64,000 bases of DNA from Phycisphaeraceae bacterium (GTDB lineage Bacteria > Planctomycetota > Phycisphaerae > Phycisphaerales > UBA1924), in contig JAJTHN010000004.1 in NCBI GenBank assembly GCA_021297895.1, positions 26,127 through 90,126 of the forward strand, read 5' to 3'. Position 1 is the stretch's first letter. Every line of letters begins with the position of its first letter. Under the pieces are notes generated by a model, which saw only the letters and a list, made by a program, of their open reading frames with translations, did no database searches and had not been told where the DNA came from. Shown one piece after another: positions 26,064 to 34,562 of this stretch. The position numbers and the translations under genes were made by a program.

Positions 26064-27734
26064 TCAGAGCGCCTCATCGATGAGCTGGAGTTCCTTCCAC
26101 TTCTTGAGCTTCAGGCCCAGCGTGCGGACGCCGATGCCAAGGGCTTGGGCGGTTTTCTGGCGATGGCCGTTGAACCGCTGAAGAATGGTGACGATGGCGT
26201 CACGTTCGATGTCTTCGAGCAGGCGGCCATCGATCGCGACTCGGGCGGCGTCGGGAATGCGGGGCTCGGCAAGTGAGTGGGCCAGCGGGTTGGCCAGGGC
26301 CGAACGCGCGGGCATGGACTTGTACTCGTGGATGTGGCCGCCGACATGGCCAGCGCCCGTCGGGCCGGCGTGGGCGGGCGTGTTCGAGCCCAGTTGCGTG
26401 CCGTTGTAGATGTTCGCCGCCAGTTCCTGCGCGTGACCCGCGGCGTGCTGGCCCGATGGCGAGCCTAGGAGCGTCTCGCCTGCCGGCGCGATGCTGCCCA
26501 GCAGCAGCCACGGCTCGAGCAGTTCGCCCGCGATCGCATCGGTCCTGCACAAGGCCACGGCTCGCTCGCAGATGTTCTGCAGTTCGCGAACGTTGCCGGG
26601 CCAGTGGTAGCCCATGAGCACATCGCGCGCGGCGGCGGAGAGTTCGGGCACGCGCCGACCGTCGCGCCGGGCGATCGTCGAGATGAAGTGCTCGGCCAGG
26701 GCCGGAACATCCTCGAGCCGGTCGCGCAGCGGCGGGAGATGGATCGGCAGGACGTTGATGCGGAAGAACAGATCCTGGCGGAACTCGTTGCGGGCGATGG
26801 CCCGCGGCAGATCGCGGTTGCTGGTGGCGATGGTGCGCACGTCCACGCCGATGCTCAGACTCGAGCCGACGCGCTCGATGACCTTCTCCTGCAGAACGCG
26901 CAGGAGTTTGGCCTGGATGCGGGTGGAAACTTCGCTGATCTCGTCCAGCAGTAGCGTGCCGCGGTCGGCCAGTTCGAAGCGGCCCTTGCGGGTCTTGTCG
27001 GCCCCGGTGAAGGCGCCGCGCTCGTGCCCGAAGAGCTCGCTTTCCAGCAAGTTCTCGCTCAGCGCGGCGCAGTTCACGCCGAGGAACGGACCGGTTTGGT
27101 AGCGGGAACTGAGTTCGTGAACGGCGCGGGCGACGACTTCCTTGCCCGTGCCCGACTCGCCGATGATCATGACCGTGCCCGTGCTCTCGGCCACGGCAAG
27201 GACCTGCTCCTTGACACGACGCATCGCCGGGGAGTCGCCGATGAGGCGAGCCAAGCCGGTGCCCGGCGCGGCGAAGCCGGGGGTTCCTGGCGCGGCGGTG
27301 GGGGTCACGCCCGACGGGACCGATGCGGGGATGCCGCCGGTGATGCGCAGCACGGCGTTCTCGCGGAGGAGGCGGCCGTTCTCGATGGCACGCTTGACAG
27401 CGATGATGAGCGCATCGCCCTCCGGGGGCTTAGGGATGTAGTCGTACGCGCCGAGCTTCATGGCCTTGACCGCGGTCTCGACGGTGGCAAAGGCGGTCAT
27501 GAGGATGACCGGCAGGTCTTCGTCGATCTGCTTGATGCGTTCGAGCAGCTCGATGCCGGTCATGCCGGGCATCTTCAGGTCTGTCACGACGCAGTCGGGC
27601 CTGCGTGCCGCGATGAGCTCAAGGGCGGCGCTGGCCGAGTCGGCGGTCTGAACTTCCAGCCCGTGACGGCTGAGTGTCTGACCAACAGAGTCGCGGAGCA
27701 TTTCCTTGTCGTCAACAACGAGCACAAGGCTCAT
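26064..27734 (-). CDS. NtrC-family sigma-54-dependent response regulator, flagellar
   Basis: A 556-residue regulator in three parts. The receiver domain has acidic residues at 8-9 and the phosphoacceptor Asp52 in TDLKMPG. The AAA+ domain has GESGTGKE (Walker A), the sigma-54-contacting ERGAFTGADK loop and GTLLLDEIS (Walker B). After a long Gly/His-rich linker, a C-terminal Fis-type helix-turn-helix begins at RFNGHRQKTAQALGIGVRTL. ATG 27734 has a good GGAGGG eight bases upstream. The flgB sigma-54 promoter just downstream makes it the likely activator of these genes (inference). Confidence 0.92.
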   Translation of the reverse strand: MSLVLVVDDKEMLRDSVGQTLSRHGLEVQTADSASAALELIAARRPDCVVTDLKMPGMTGIELLERIKQIDEDLPVILMTAFATVETAVKAMKLGAYDYIPKPPEGDALIIAVKRAIENGRLLRENAVLRITGGIPASVPSGVTPTAAPGTPGFAAPGTGLARLIGDSPAMRRVKEQVLAVAESTGTVMIIGESGTGKEVVARAVHELSSRYQTGPFLGVNCAALSENLLESELFGHERGAFTGADKTRKGRFELADRGTLLLDEISEVSTRIQAKLLRVLQEKVIERVGSSLSIGVDVRTIATSNRDLPRAIARNEFRQDLFFRINVLPIHLPPLRDRLEDVPALAEHFISTIARRDGRRVPELSAAARDVLMGYHWPGNVRELQNICERAVALCRTDAIAGELLEPWLLLGSIAPAGETLLGSPSGQHAAGHAQELAANIYNGTQLGSNTPAHAGPTGAGHVGGHIHEYKSMPARSALANPLAHSLAEPRIPDAARVAIDGRLLEDIERDAIVTILQRFNGHRQKTAQALGIGVRTLGLKLKKWKELQLIDEAL

Positions 27735-28038
27735 GAGAGGCCCTCCATGGCCGATGGCCGGGGGTCGGGAAACCGCGAGCGGACGATCGTCTGCCCAGTG
27801 CGGGATCCCCTTCCGGAACTTCAGATCCATCGGCCCCGAGATGGTCGATCCTGCACTTTCTGCGCCCGGATGCGCACTGCAGTCGAAAACCCGTAGCCCC
27901 TGCCCAGGGGGCCCGCAATTGACGCATCCCTTGACATCCTTTGGGTTTATGTCGCGGCGGGCGTTGCGGGTGTGTCCGCGTTCAGTATACTTTCGGTGCG
28001 TCAACGGATCGCCCGTTCATCTGTCGTCTGGAGCCTGT
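27735..28038. other. Divergent intergenic region, regulator / GH57-like gene
   Basis: A 304-base gene-free interval between two divergent genes. It contains the regulator's ribosome-binding site on the minus strand and, near the plus-strand gene, a TTGCGG/TATACT promoter candidate. No repeat or structured RNA was recognised. Confidence 0.5.
27964..27991 (+). promoter_or_regulatory. Sigma-70-type promoter for the GH57-like gene
   Basis: TTGCGG (27964-27969) and TATACT (27986-27991) are separated by 16 bases. The -10 box is close to consensus and lies about 50 bases before the ATG at 28039. Confidence 0.4.
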
Positions 28039-31000
28039 ATGCGTGTGAATACCGCCGCCCTCGTGGGCCTTGCCGGTTTGTCGGTTGCTCTTTCGGTGTG
28101 TGGGGCTTGGGGCCAGTCGGGCCAAAAACTGCACTTCACGTACCTGTGGCACATGGAGCAGCCGATCTACTGGCCCGACCGGCAGGTCGGCGGTGTGGAC
28201 CGTTATGAGCGCGCGTGGGAGTCGATCAGTCGCAAGGACGGCGGGGCGGCGCATCCGCAGAACAACCTGCGGGAGATCTTCTCGATCGCCGACCGCGTCG
28301 CGGGGTATCAGAACCGGATGGCGGACTCGATCTGGAACTTCTCGTTCGGCGTCGATGAGGCCGGTGCCCAGATCTCGTACTCGGGCGGGTTGATCGAGAA
28401 CATCCAGTCGCTCGGCGCGGCGAACCAGTTGGGCTATTCGGGCTCATCGTTCAACGCGTTGCGCAACGCTCGGTCGTGGGTGACGCTCAACGGCACGCAG
28501 GTGCCCCGCGCAGACATCGTGATGTTCTCGTTTCACCATGCGCTGATGCCGCTGGTGGATGTCAGCACTCAGCGGATGCAGATCCGCATGTACAAGGAAA
28601 TCTACGGGGATGTGTGGGGCACGAGCGTGCCTCGGAGCCGCGGGTTCTTCCCGTCGGAGATGGCCTTCAGCGAGCGGATGATTCCGGTGCTGGCCAGCGA
28701 GGGGATCGAGTGGTCGATCGTCAGCGCGGAGAAGGTCAGCCGCGCGTGCGCGGACTGGCCCTTTGTGCAGGGCTCGGGCGGCGCGAACTGTGACCCGCCC
28801 AACCGTGCGGACCAGATCAACCCGGCGCAGGGGGCGGGGGCGTACTTCCGGGCGACGATCGATCGCGGGTGCTCGCCTGCGGAGGCGTTCCCCTTCGCGC
28901 TGACGCCGCGGCGAGCGAGGTACATCGACCCGACCACGGGTGCGCAGTCATCGATCATCGTGGTGCCGGCCAGCCAGAGCCTGAGTTGGCGGGACGGATA
29001 CGCGCCGCTGGGCATCAGCGACTTCAATGCGTTGCAGACGCGGAACGATCCGAACCGGCCGATGCTCATCATGCTCGCACACGACGGGGACAACGCCTGG
29101 GGCGGCGGCTTCTCGTACTACATGGAGGCAACGCCGAACAACGTCAACCAGGCCCGCGCGGCGGGCTATGTGCCGACGGTTGTGCAGCGGTATCTGGCCG
29201 ACCATCCGGTTCCGGCGGACGACTTTGTCAAGGTCGAGGATGGGGCCTGGGTGAATGCCGACGGCGACTTCGGCGCGCCGCAGTTTCTGAACTGGAACTG
29301 GCCTCCGGTCAACGCGCAGGGCAAGATCGACATCGAGAACGGCTGGGCCGAGGACATCCGCAACTGGGCGGTGATCACCGCGGCGCAGAACCGCATCGAC
29401 ACGGCCCAGCAGGTGTGGGAGGCAAAGGGCAACAGCGTCAACGTGCGCAAGATCGTCTATCCCGACGCGACGACGAACAACGTCGAGCGCGCGTGGCACT
29501 ACTTCGGCGGAGCGCTCAACTCCGGCTACATGTACTACGGCACCTCGATCGACATGGAGGTCAAGCCGACGATCGCGTGCAACAACGCCATGCGTCTGGC
29601 CGACCCGGTGATCGCTACGGCGTCGCCTTCGGGACCGGATTCGGACCGCACGGGGCCGACGGTCTGGGCCGTTCAGCGCCACCCGTGGAATCCGGGGTCG
29701 AACAACTTCGGCCCGCAGCACGGATACACCAACTGGAAGAGCAACGGCGACTTCTACGTCTGGTCGTTCATCTACGACGTCTCGAACGTCGCCTCGGTCA
29801 CGCTCAAGTACCGACTGGATAACGACGGCACGAACTCGACGTCGACGATCGAGAACGAGACGTACGCGGGCGGCCCCGGGGTTGGTGCGTGGCAGTCGGC
29901 GACCATGACGCGCCGGACCTTCCCGGCGGGCAACTTCTTCAACAGCAGCGACATCAACTTCTTTGCGATGCCCAACTACATCGCCGACCAGTACTTCTTC
30001 CGCGTGAACGACATCCGCAACGCGCTCGTCGATTACTACATCGAGGCCGTTGATGCGAAGGGCAACGTGACGCGTTCGCCGATCGAGCGTGTGTATGTCG
30101 GCGACGGTGTGGGCGGCCTTGCGCCCGTGCCGCAGGGATCTGGCGGCGGTACGCCGACGGGTCCGGCGGTGACGCTGACACCGGCGAATCCGGTGGCCGG
30201 TCAGCCGGTGACGATCGAGTACAACGCGGCGGGCCGTCCGCTCGCCGGCGCGAACCCGGTGTACATCCACTACGGGATCAACGGGTGGACGAACGTCGTC
30301 ACGCCCAACCCGGCGATGACCTTTGACAGCGCCGCCGCGGGCGGTGCGGGTGCATGGAAGATCACCATCACGCTGCCGACGACCGCGTCGACGCTCAACA
30401 TGGCCTTCAACAACGGCTCGGGCACGTGGGACAACAACGGCGGCGCGAACTTCAATGCGACGGTCAGCGGCGCGGTCCAACCCCCGCCGCCTCCGCCCCC
30501 GCCGCCGCCGGCGTGGAGCATGGACGGCAATCTCGATGCGGGCACGACGCTCGTTTCACAGAATGGCGCGATGTTCCTTCGGGCGGGCCTGCGGAATGAT
30601 CTGCTCTATGTCGCCGCGAACAACCCCGGTGGCGGCAACGACCACTTCATCTTCCTCGCGGCGCCGCCGGGTGCCAATCGCGCTGCGCCGTGGGGCAAGG
30701 CCGGCCAGGTCGCAAACTGGGCGGCATTCCTCGCCGCGGAGAACAACAACAGCTATCTGGGATGGTTCGATGCTGGCGCTGGTGTCGCAACGGCGCAGGC
30801 TCGGCCCAGCGGCAGCGTGAGCTCGCCCGTCATGGAGGGCACGATCAACGTGCGACAGGAGTTCGGCACGATTCCCGCGTCGATCTATCTTGCGCTCGCT
30901 CCGTATCCGACCAACGACAACACATCGGTGCTCAGCGGATTCCAGGTTCCCGCTGCGGTGACGCTCAACGGCACGGTCGAGGCCGCGGAGTTCATCGAGG

Positions 31001-31284
31001 TTGCGACATGCCTGCTGCTGGGCAATTGCTGCCCCGCGGACATCGCAAACACCGACGGCGAAACAATCCTTACCGGCGGTGGCCGCGACGGGACGCTGGA
31101 CAACGGTGACTTCAGCGCGTTCTTCGGAGCGTTCTTCCTGGGCGACGGCGACCCCGCGCGGCTCGCGGCGGATATCGCCAACACCGATGGCGAGACCGTG
31201 CTTACCGGTGGCGGAAGCGACGGATCGATCGACAACGGCGACTTTGCCGCGTTCTTTGCGCTGTTCTTCGGCGGGTGCAACTGA
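28039..31284 (+). CDS. Secreted GH57-like protein with CBM25 and GC-type dockerin
   Basis: A 1,081-residue exported protein. A signal peptide (residues ~1-27) is followed by a GH57-like (alpha-amylase/alpha-mannan type) catalytic region with YLWHMEQPIYWPD, FSFHHALMPLVD, a PSEMAFSERMIPVLASEG segment and MLAHDGDNAWGG. A starch-binding CBM25-like domain follows (VYIHYGINGWTN to NNGSGTWDNNGG, about residues 710-810), then a run of ten prolines and another beta-rich domain. The end carries two repeats of DIANTDGET-x-LTGGG-x-DG-x-x-DNGDF-x-AFF, matching GC-type dockerins of Phycisphaerae. It probably degrades extracellular alpha-glucan. The catalytic residues were not individually assigned. Confidence 0.8.
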   Translation: MRVNTAALVGLAGLSVALSVCGAWGQSGQKLHFTYLWHMEQPIYWPDRQVGGVDRYERAWESISRKDGGAAHPQNNLREIFSIADRVAGYQNRMADSIWNFSFGVDEAGAQISYSGGLIENIQSLGAANQLGYSGSSFNALRNARSWVTLNGTQVPRADIVMFSFHHALMPLVDVSTQRMQIRMYKEIYGDVWGTSVPRSRGFFPSEMAFSERMIPVLASEGIEWSIVSAEKVSRACADWPFVQGSGGANCDPPNRADQINPAQGAGAYFRATIDRGCSPAEAFPFALTPRRARYIDPTTGAQSSIIVVPASQSLSWRDGYAPLGISDFNALQTRNDPNRPMLIMLAHDGDNAWGGGFSYYMEATPNNVNQARAAGYVPTVVQRYLADHPVPADDFVKVEDGAWVNADGDFGAPQFLNWNWPPVNAQGKIDIENGWAEDIRNWAVITAAQNRIDTAQQVWEAKGNSVNVRKIVYPDATTNNVERAWHYFGGALNSGYMYYGTSIDMEVKPTIACNNAMRLADPVIATASPSGPDSDRTGPTVWAVQRHPWNPGSNNFGPQHGYTNWKSNGDFYVWSFIYDVSNVASVTLKYRLDNDGTNSTSTIENETYAGGPGVGAWQSATMTRRTFPAGNFFNSSDINFFAMPNYIADQYFFRVNDIRNALVDYYIEAVDAKGNVTRSPIERVYVGDGVGGLAPVPQGSGGGTPTGPAVTLTPANPVAGQPVTIEYNAAGRPLAGANPVYIHYGINGWTNVVTPNPAMTFDSAAAGGAGAWKITITLPTTASTLNMAFNNGSGTWDNNGGANFNATVSGAVQPPPPPPPPPPAWSMDGNLDAGTTLVSQNGAMFLRAGLRNDLLYVAANNPGGGNDHFIFLAAPPGANRAAPWGKAGQVANWAAFLAAENNNSYLGWFDAGAGVATAQARPSGSVSSPVMEGTINVRQEFGTIPASIYLALAPYPTNDNTSVLSGFQVPAAVTLNGTVEAAEFIEVATCLLLGNCCPADIANTDGETILTGGGRDGTLDNGDFSAFFGAFFLGDGDPARLAADIANTDGETVLTGGGSDGSIDNGDFAAFFALFFGGCN

Positions 31285-31331
31285 GCCTCTGCCCGGAGAG
31301 TTCTGAGCAGGCACAACCAGTTCACTTTCCC

Positions 31332-31361
31332 CGACCCGCGTCCGACGCGGGTCGTTTCATT
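31332..31361 (+). terminator. Intrinsic terminator after the GH57-like gene
   Basis: CGACCCGCGTC (31332-31342) and GACGCGGGTCG (31344-31354) are perfectly complementary and are followed by TTTCATT. The hairpin lies about 50 bases after the stop codon. Confidence 0.7.
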
Positions 31362-31422
31362 TGCGCCCGGCCGGAGCTCGCCGAGCCGCGCCGCGTGCGC
31401 GCCGTCCGTACACTGCGACGAC

Positions 31423-32388
31423 ATGAAGCTCCGTCAACGCCTGCGAACGCTCGCCAGCATCGCCCGCGCCAAGCGCGCGTTGCGACTTGCGCCGGGCGGT
31501 CGGCCGTCGCTGGCGGCCCAGGCGCACGACCTGTCGGCCCAGGACTTCGGCCGCATGGACGACCCCGCTCTCGCGGCGGTCTGGCTGGGGCACGCGACGG
31601 TGCTGGTGCATCTTGGCGGCAAGTGGGTGCTCATCGATCCTGTTTTCTCCAAGCGTGTCGGGCCGCGCATCGGGCCGGTGATCCAGTTCGGGCCGCGACG
31701 GCTCTTTGACAGTCCGGTCGAGATCCACGAGCTGCCGCCGATCGACTTCATACTCATCAGTCACGCGCACTTTGATCACCTTGACGCACGCTCGCTTGAG
31801 GTGCTCAAGAGCAAGAAGACCAGCGTGATCACGGCGCTGCGGACGCGATCGCTGATCCCCCGCGGGTACCGCCAGGTGGTGGAGCTCGGCTGGGATCATT
31901 CGCTGACGATCGATGACCTGACCTTTCGCGCCGTCGAGCCGCGACACTGGGGCGCGCGGTGGTACGTCGATCGCCACAGAGGTTACAACAGCTACCTCGT
32001 CAGTTCGCCGACGATCAGTTGCCTGCTCGCGGCGGACACGGCGCACACGCGGACGTACGACCGGCTCGCCGATGAGGTGCCCGATCTGGCGCTCGGCGTG
32101 TTTGGAATCGGCGCGTATGACCCGTGGACGCACCAGCACGCCACGCCCGAGGAAGCGTGGGACATGTTCGCCGTCAGCGGCGCTCGATGCATGATGCCCA
32201 TGCACCACAGCACGTTCATCCTCAGCAATGAGCCGATCGATGAACCGTTGCGGCGGCTGTACGCCGCGGCGGGGCCTGAGCAGGCGCACCGCATTGTCGG
32301 CGTTGAACCCGGCGAGGTCTGGACCAGCGATGGGACACCGAGCCCGGACGCGACGACCACAAACACGGCGGCACAGCCGCGCGAGTGA
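31423..32388 (+). CDS. Metallo-beta-lactamase-fold hydrolase (NAPE-PLD/UlaG-like)
   Basis: A 321-residue cytosolic MBL-fold protein. It has VWLGHATVLVHLGGKWVLID, the metal motif SHAHFDHLD, a LLAADTAHT segment with the bridging Asp and a terminal MPMHHSTFIL with the last metal His. This order is shared by N-acyl-phosphatidylethanolamine phospholipase D-like and UlaG-like hydrolases. The substrate is unknown. It precedes the flavin oxidoreductase gene by 56 bases. Confidence 0.85.
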   Translation: MKLRQRLRTLASIARAKRALRLAPGGRPSLAAQAHDLSAQDFGRMDDPALAAVWLGHATVLVHLGGKWVLIDPVFSKRVGPRIGPVIQFGPRRLFDSPVEIHELPPIDFILISHAHFDHLDARSLEVLKSKKTSVITALRTRSLIPRGYRQVVELGWDHSLTIDDLTFRAVEPRHWGARWYVDRHRGYNSYLVSSPTISCLLAADTAHTRTYDRLADEVPDLALGVFGIGAYDPWTHQHATPEEAWDMFAVSGARCMMPMHHSTFILSNEPIDEPLRRLYAAAGPEQAHRIVGVEPGEVWTSDGTPSPDATTTNTAAQPRE

Positions 32389-32444
32389 ACGGGCGCGTGT
32401 GTCGCCGCACCGCACTGAATCACGTCTTTGTTCCCGGAGGACGC

Positions 32445-33533
32445 ATGCTCTTTTCGCCCTTGAAGATCCGATCGATCACGCTCCGCAACCGCGTGGGTGT
32501 GTCACCCATGTGCCAGTACAGCGCCGTCGACGGTGCGGTCAATGACTGGCACCTGATGCATCTCGGTGCCCGCGCCGCGGGCGGCGCGGGACTGGTTATC
32601 GCCGAGGCGACGGCGGTCGAGCCCATCGGACGGATCACGCCGGGCTGCGCGGGAATCTGGAGCGACGAGCATGCGGTCGCGTGGTCGCGCGTGACGCGGA
32701 TGATTACCGAGATGGGCGCTGTCCCGGCGATCCAGCTCGCCCATGCCGGGCGCAAAGCTTCCACGCCGCGCCCGTGGGACAGCGGCCCGCGAGGAACGCT
32801 TCGAGCGGATCAGGGCGGATGGAGCACGATCGGCGTGACCGATCAGGCCTTCGGCACGCTCGCTGCGCCCAGAGCGATGACCGGCGCGGATATCGAGCGG
32901 GTGACGGGAGCGTTCGTCGGCTCCGCCAAGCGGGCGATGGCCGCGGGATTCCAAGTTGTCGAGATTCACGCGGCACACGGCTATCTGCTGCACTCGTTCC
33001 TCTCGCCGCTGAGCAACACGCGGACGGACGCTTTCGGCGGGAGTTTCGAGAATCGATGCCGCTTCCTCCTGAACACCGTTCGAGAGGTGCGCCGGGTGTG
33101 GCCGGCCGAGCTGCCGCTGTTCGTGCGCCTCAGCGCGACGGACTGGGATGACAACGGCTGGACGCTGGAGGACTCAGTGACGCTTGCGGGCACACTTCGC
33201 GAGCTGGGGGTCGATGTGATCGACTGCTCCAGCGGCGGCGCGACGCCCGCCAGCGGCACCGTCAAGACGCCGCGCGAGCCGGGATTTCAGGTACCGCTCG
33301 CGTCGCGCGTTCGATCCGGCGCGAAGATCGCGACCGCGGCGGTTGGACTGATCACCGATGCGCACCAGGCCAACGCGATCATCACCGAGGGACACGCGGA
33401 CATCGTTCTCGCGGCGCGCCAATTGCTGCGCGATCCAAACCTCGCGTACACGTGGGCACGCCAGCTCGGCCGCGCGGGCGAGTTGAAGCTCACGCCCGCG
33501 TACGAGTACTGGATCGGCGCGGGCGAGGGATGA
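32445..33533 (+). CDS. Old yellow enzyme (YqjM-like NADH:flavin oxidoreductase)
   Basis: A 362-residue FMN TIM-barrel ene-reductase of the thermophilic-like/YqjM class. It has SPMCQYSAVDG with the redox-tuning Cys, IQLAHAGRKAS, EIHAAHGYLLHSFLSPLSN and the C-terminal Arg-containing AYTWARQLG segment. ATG 32445 is selected over an upstream in-frame ATG because CGGAGG lies just ahead of it and conserved sequence begins there. It probably reduces activated alkenes in detoxification. Confidence 0.9.
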   Translation: MLFSPLKIRSITLRNRVGVSPMCQYSAVDGAVNDWHLMHLGARAAGGAGLVIAEATAVEPIGRITPGCAGIWSDEHAVAWSRVTRMITEMGAVPAIQLAHAGRKASTPRPWDSGPRGTLRADQGGWSTIGVTDQAFGTLAAPRAMTGADIERVTGAFVGSAKRAMAAGFQVVEIHAAHGYLLHSFLSPLSNTRTDAFGGSFENRCRFLLNTVREVRRVWPAELPLFVRLSATDWDDNGWTLEDSVTLAGTLRELGVDVIDCSSGGATPASGTVKTPREPGFQVPLASRVRSGAKIATAAVGLITDAHQANAIITEGHADIVLAARQLLRDPNLAYTWARQLGRAGELKLTPAYEYWIGAGEG

Positions 33534-33567
33534 TGCTGGCCGTATCGGAGCGGAGCGAAAGCAGAAC

Positions 33568-33612
33568 ATCATCGATGCGCAACAGCCGGGCAGACTGCTG
33601 CGCATCGATGAT
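33568..33612. terminator. Long inverted repeat between convergent genes
   Basis: Two 18-base arms (33568-33585 and 33595-33612), complementary at 17 positions, are separated by nine bases. They sit between the ends of the old yellow enzyme gene and the convergent PEP-CTERM gene. There is no U-tract on either side. A bidirectional terminator is likely but not proven. Confidence 0.45.
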
Positions 33613-33641
33613 CACTCAGGTGCCTTGCCCGTGCTGGCGGA

Positions 33642-34323
33642 TCAGTGTGCCGCGCGACGTCGGCGCGCAGCGAACGCACCGGCAGCGAGCAGGAGCGACG
33701 CGGCCGCGGGCGTGGGCACCAGGGCGGGAGCCTGCGGAACGGTCTGCCACGCCCAGCGCTGGGGCTGATACGACAAGCCATCCCAATTCAGAAGAGCCCA
33801 GCCAAAGTGGATGCCCGTAAGCAGATTCAGGCGAAGGCCGACGACGACGGAACTGCCCAGAAGCGGGTTGTAACCGTTGGGGCCCTGACGCCAGGCGGTG
33901 GTTGCTTCGCCGGCAAAGGTCTCACCGCTGCCGCCGACGGACTCGCCGTTGAGGTACCCGCGTGCGATCGTGTACGCCGTGCCACCGCCGGGACCGACGC
34001 CGACCGTGCTGCCCAGCGCGATGGCCGATGCGCCGCCCCATGAGGCGATGCTGGAATTGGTGATGGTTCCCGAGCCAAAGGCGAAGCGGTAGTTGTATCG
34101 GAAGCCGCTGGCGATCGCGGCACCGGTCTGTGCGGCATTCTGCGTTATGTCGAAAGTGTTGGGCGTGGTGAACAGCGGCGCACCGTCCAGGGCCCACGTG
34201 AAAGTGCCCCCCCTGCCCCTGCTGATACACGACCAAGGCCGCATCCGCGGCCGCGACGGGCGCGAGCAGACCGGCAAGCGTGACGACACCCATCGACGCA
34301 ACGCGAACAGAACGAACGTTCAT
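33642..34323 (-). pseudogene. PEP-CTERM exported protein, frameshifted in a G7 run
   Basis: The gene starts at ATG 34323 with a clear signal peptide (MNVRSVRVASMGVVTLAGLL, then APVAAADA). It reads to a run of seven G (coding strand; 34207-34213). There the frame must shift by one base to continue into the mature domain (TFTWALDGAPLFTTPNTF onward). The protein ends with VPTPAAASLLLAAGAFAA plus four Arg, a PEP-CTERM-like sorting tail of the planctomycete type. One G fewer would restore a single ~226-residue reading frame. It could be a sequencing error, a phase-variable switch or a true null. Confidence 0.75.
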
Positions 34324-34487
34324 GAGTACTCCCTTCTTCCTCGTGCTATGTGCGTGCGACGGCGTATCGCACGGCGGATGGAGAGAACCACCCGCAGAGA
34401 AGGACAATCTAACCGAGGCTCGGATGAACGCAAAGGGCTTCTTCGCGAAATCTGTTGGTTTCCCGGCGAGAGGCTCGAAAATGACAA

Positions 34488-34524
34488 GCCCCCGGCGTTC
34501 GTGCGCCGGGGGCGGGGATTGCAT
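34488..34524 (-). terminator. Intrinsic terminator of the DegT aminotransferase gene
   Basis: Arms 34488-34497 and 34504-34513 pair perfectly over ten bases with a six-base loop. On the minus strand the hairpin is followed by TTGTCATTTTC. It lies about 50 bases downstream of the aminotransferase stop. Confidence 0.65.
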
Positions 34525-34562
34525 TTGGATTCACGGGCAGAGACTGACGACTTCCAGACGCC

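Noticed and set aside
28948..30480. 510-codon frame antisense to the GH57-like gene
   Set aside because: Composition is almost entirely Arg/Val/Asp/His, typical of a shadow of a GC-rich gene.
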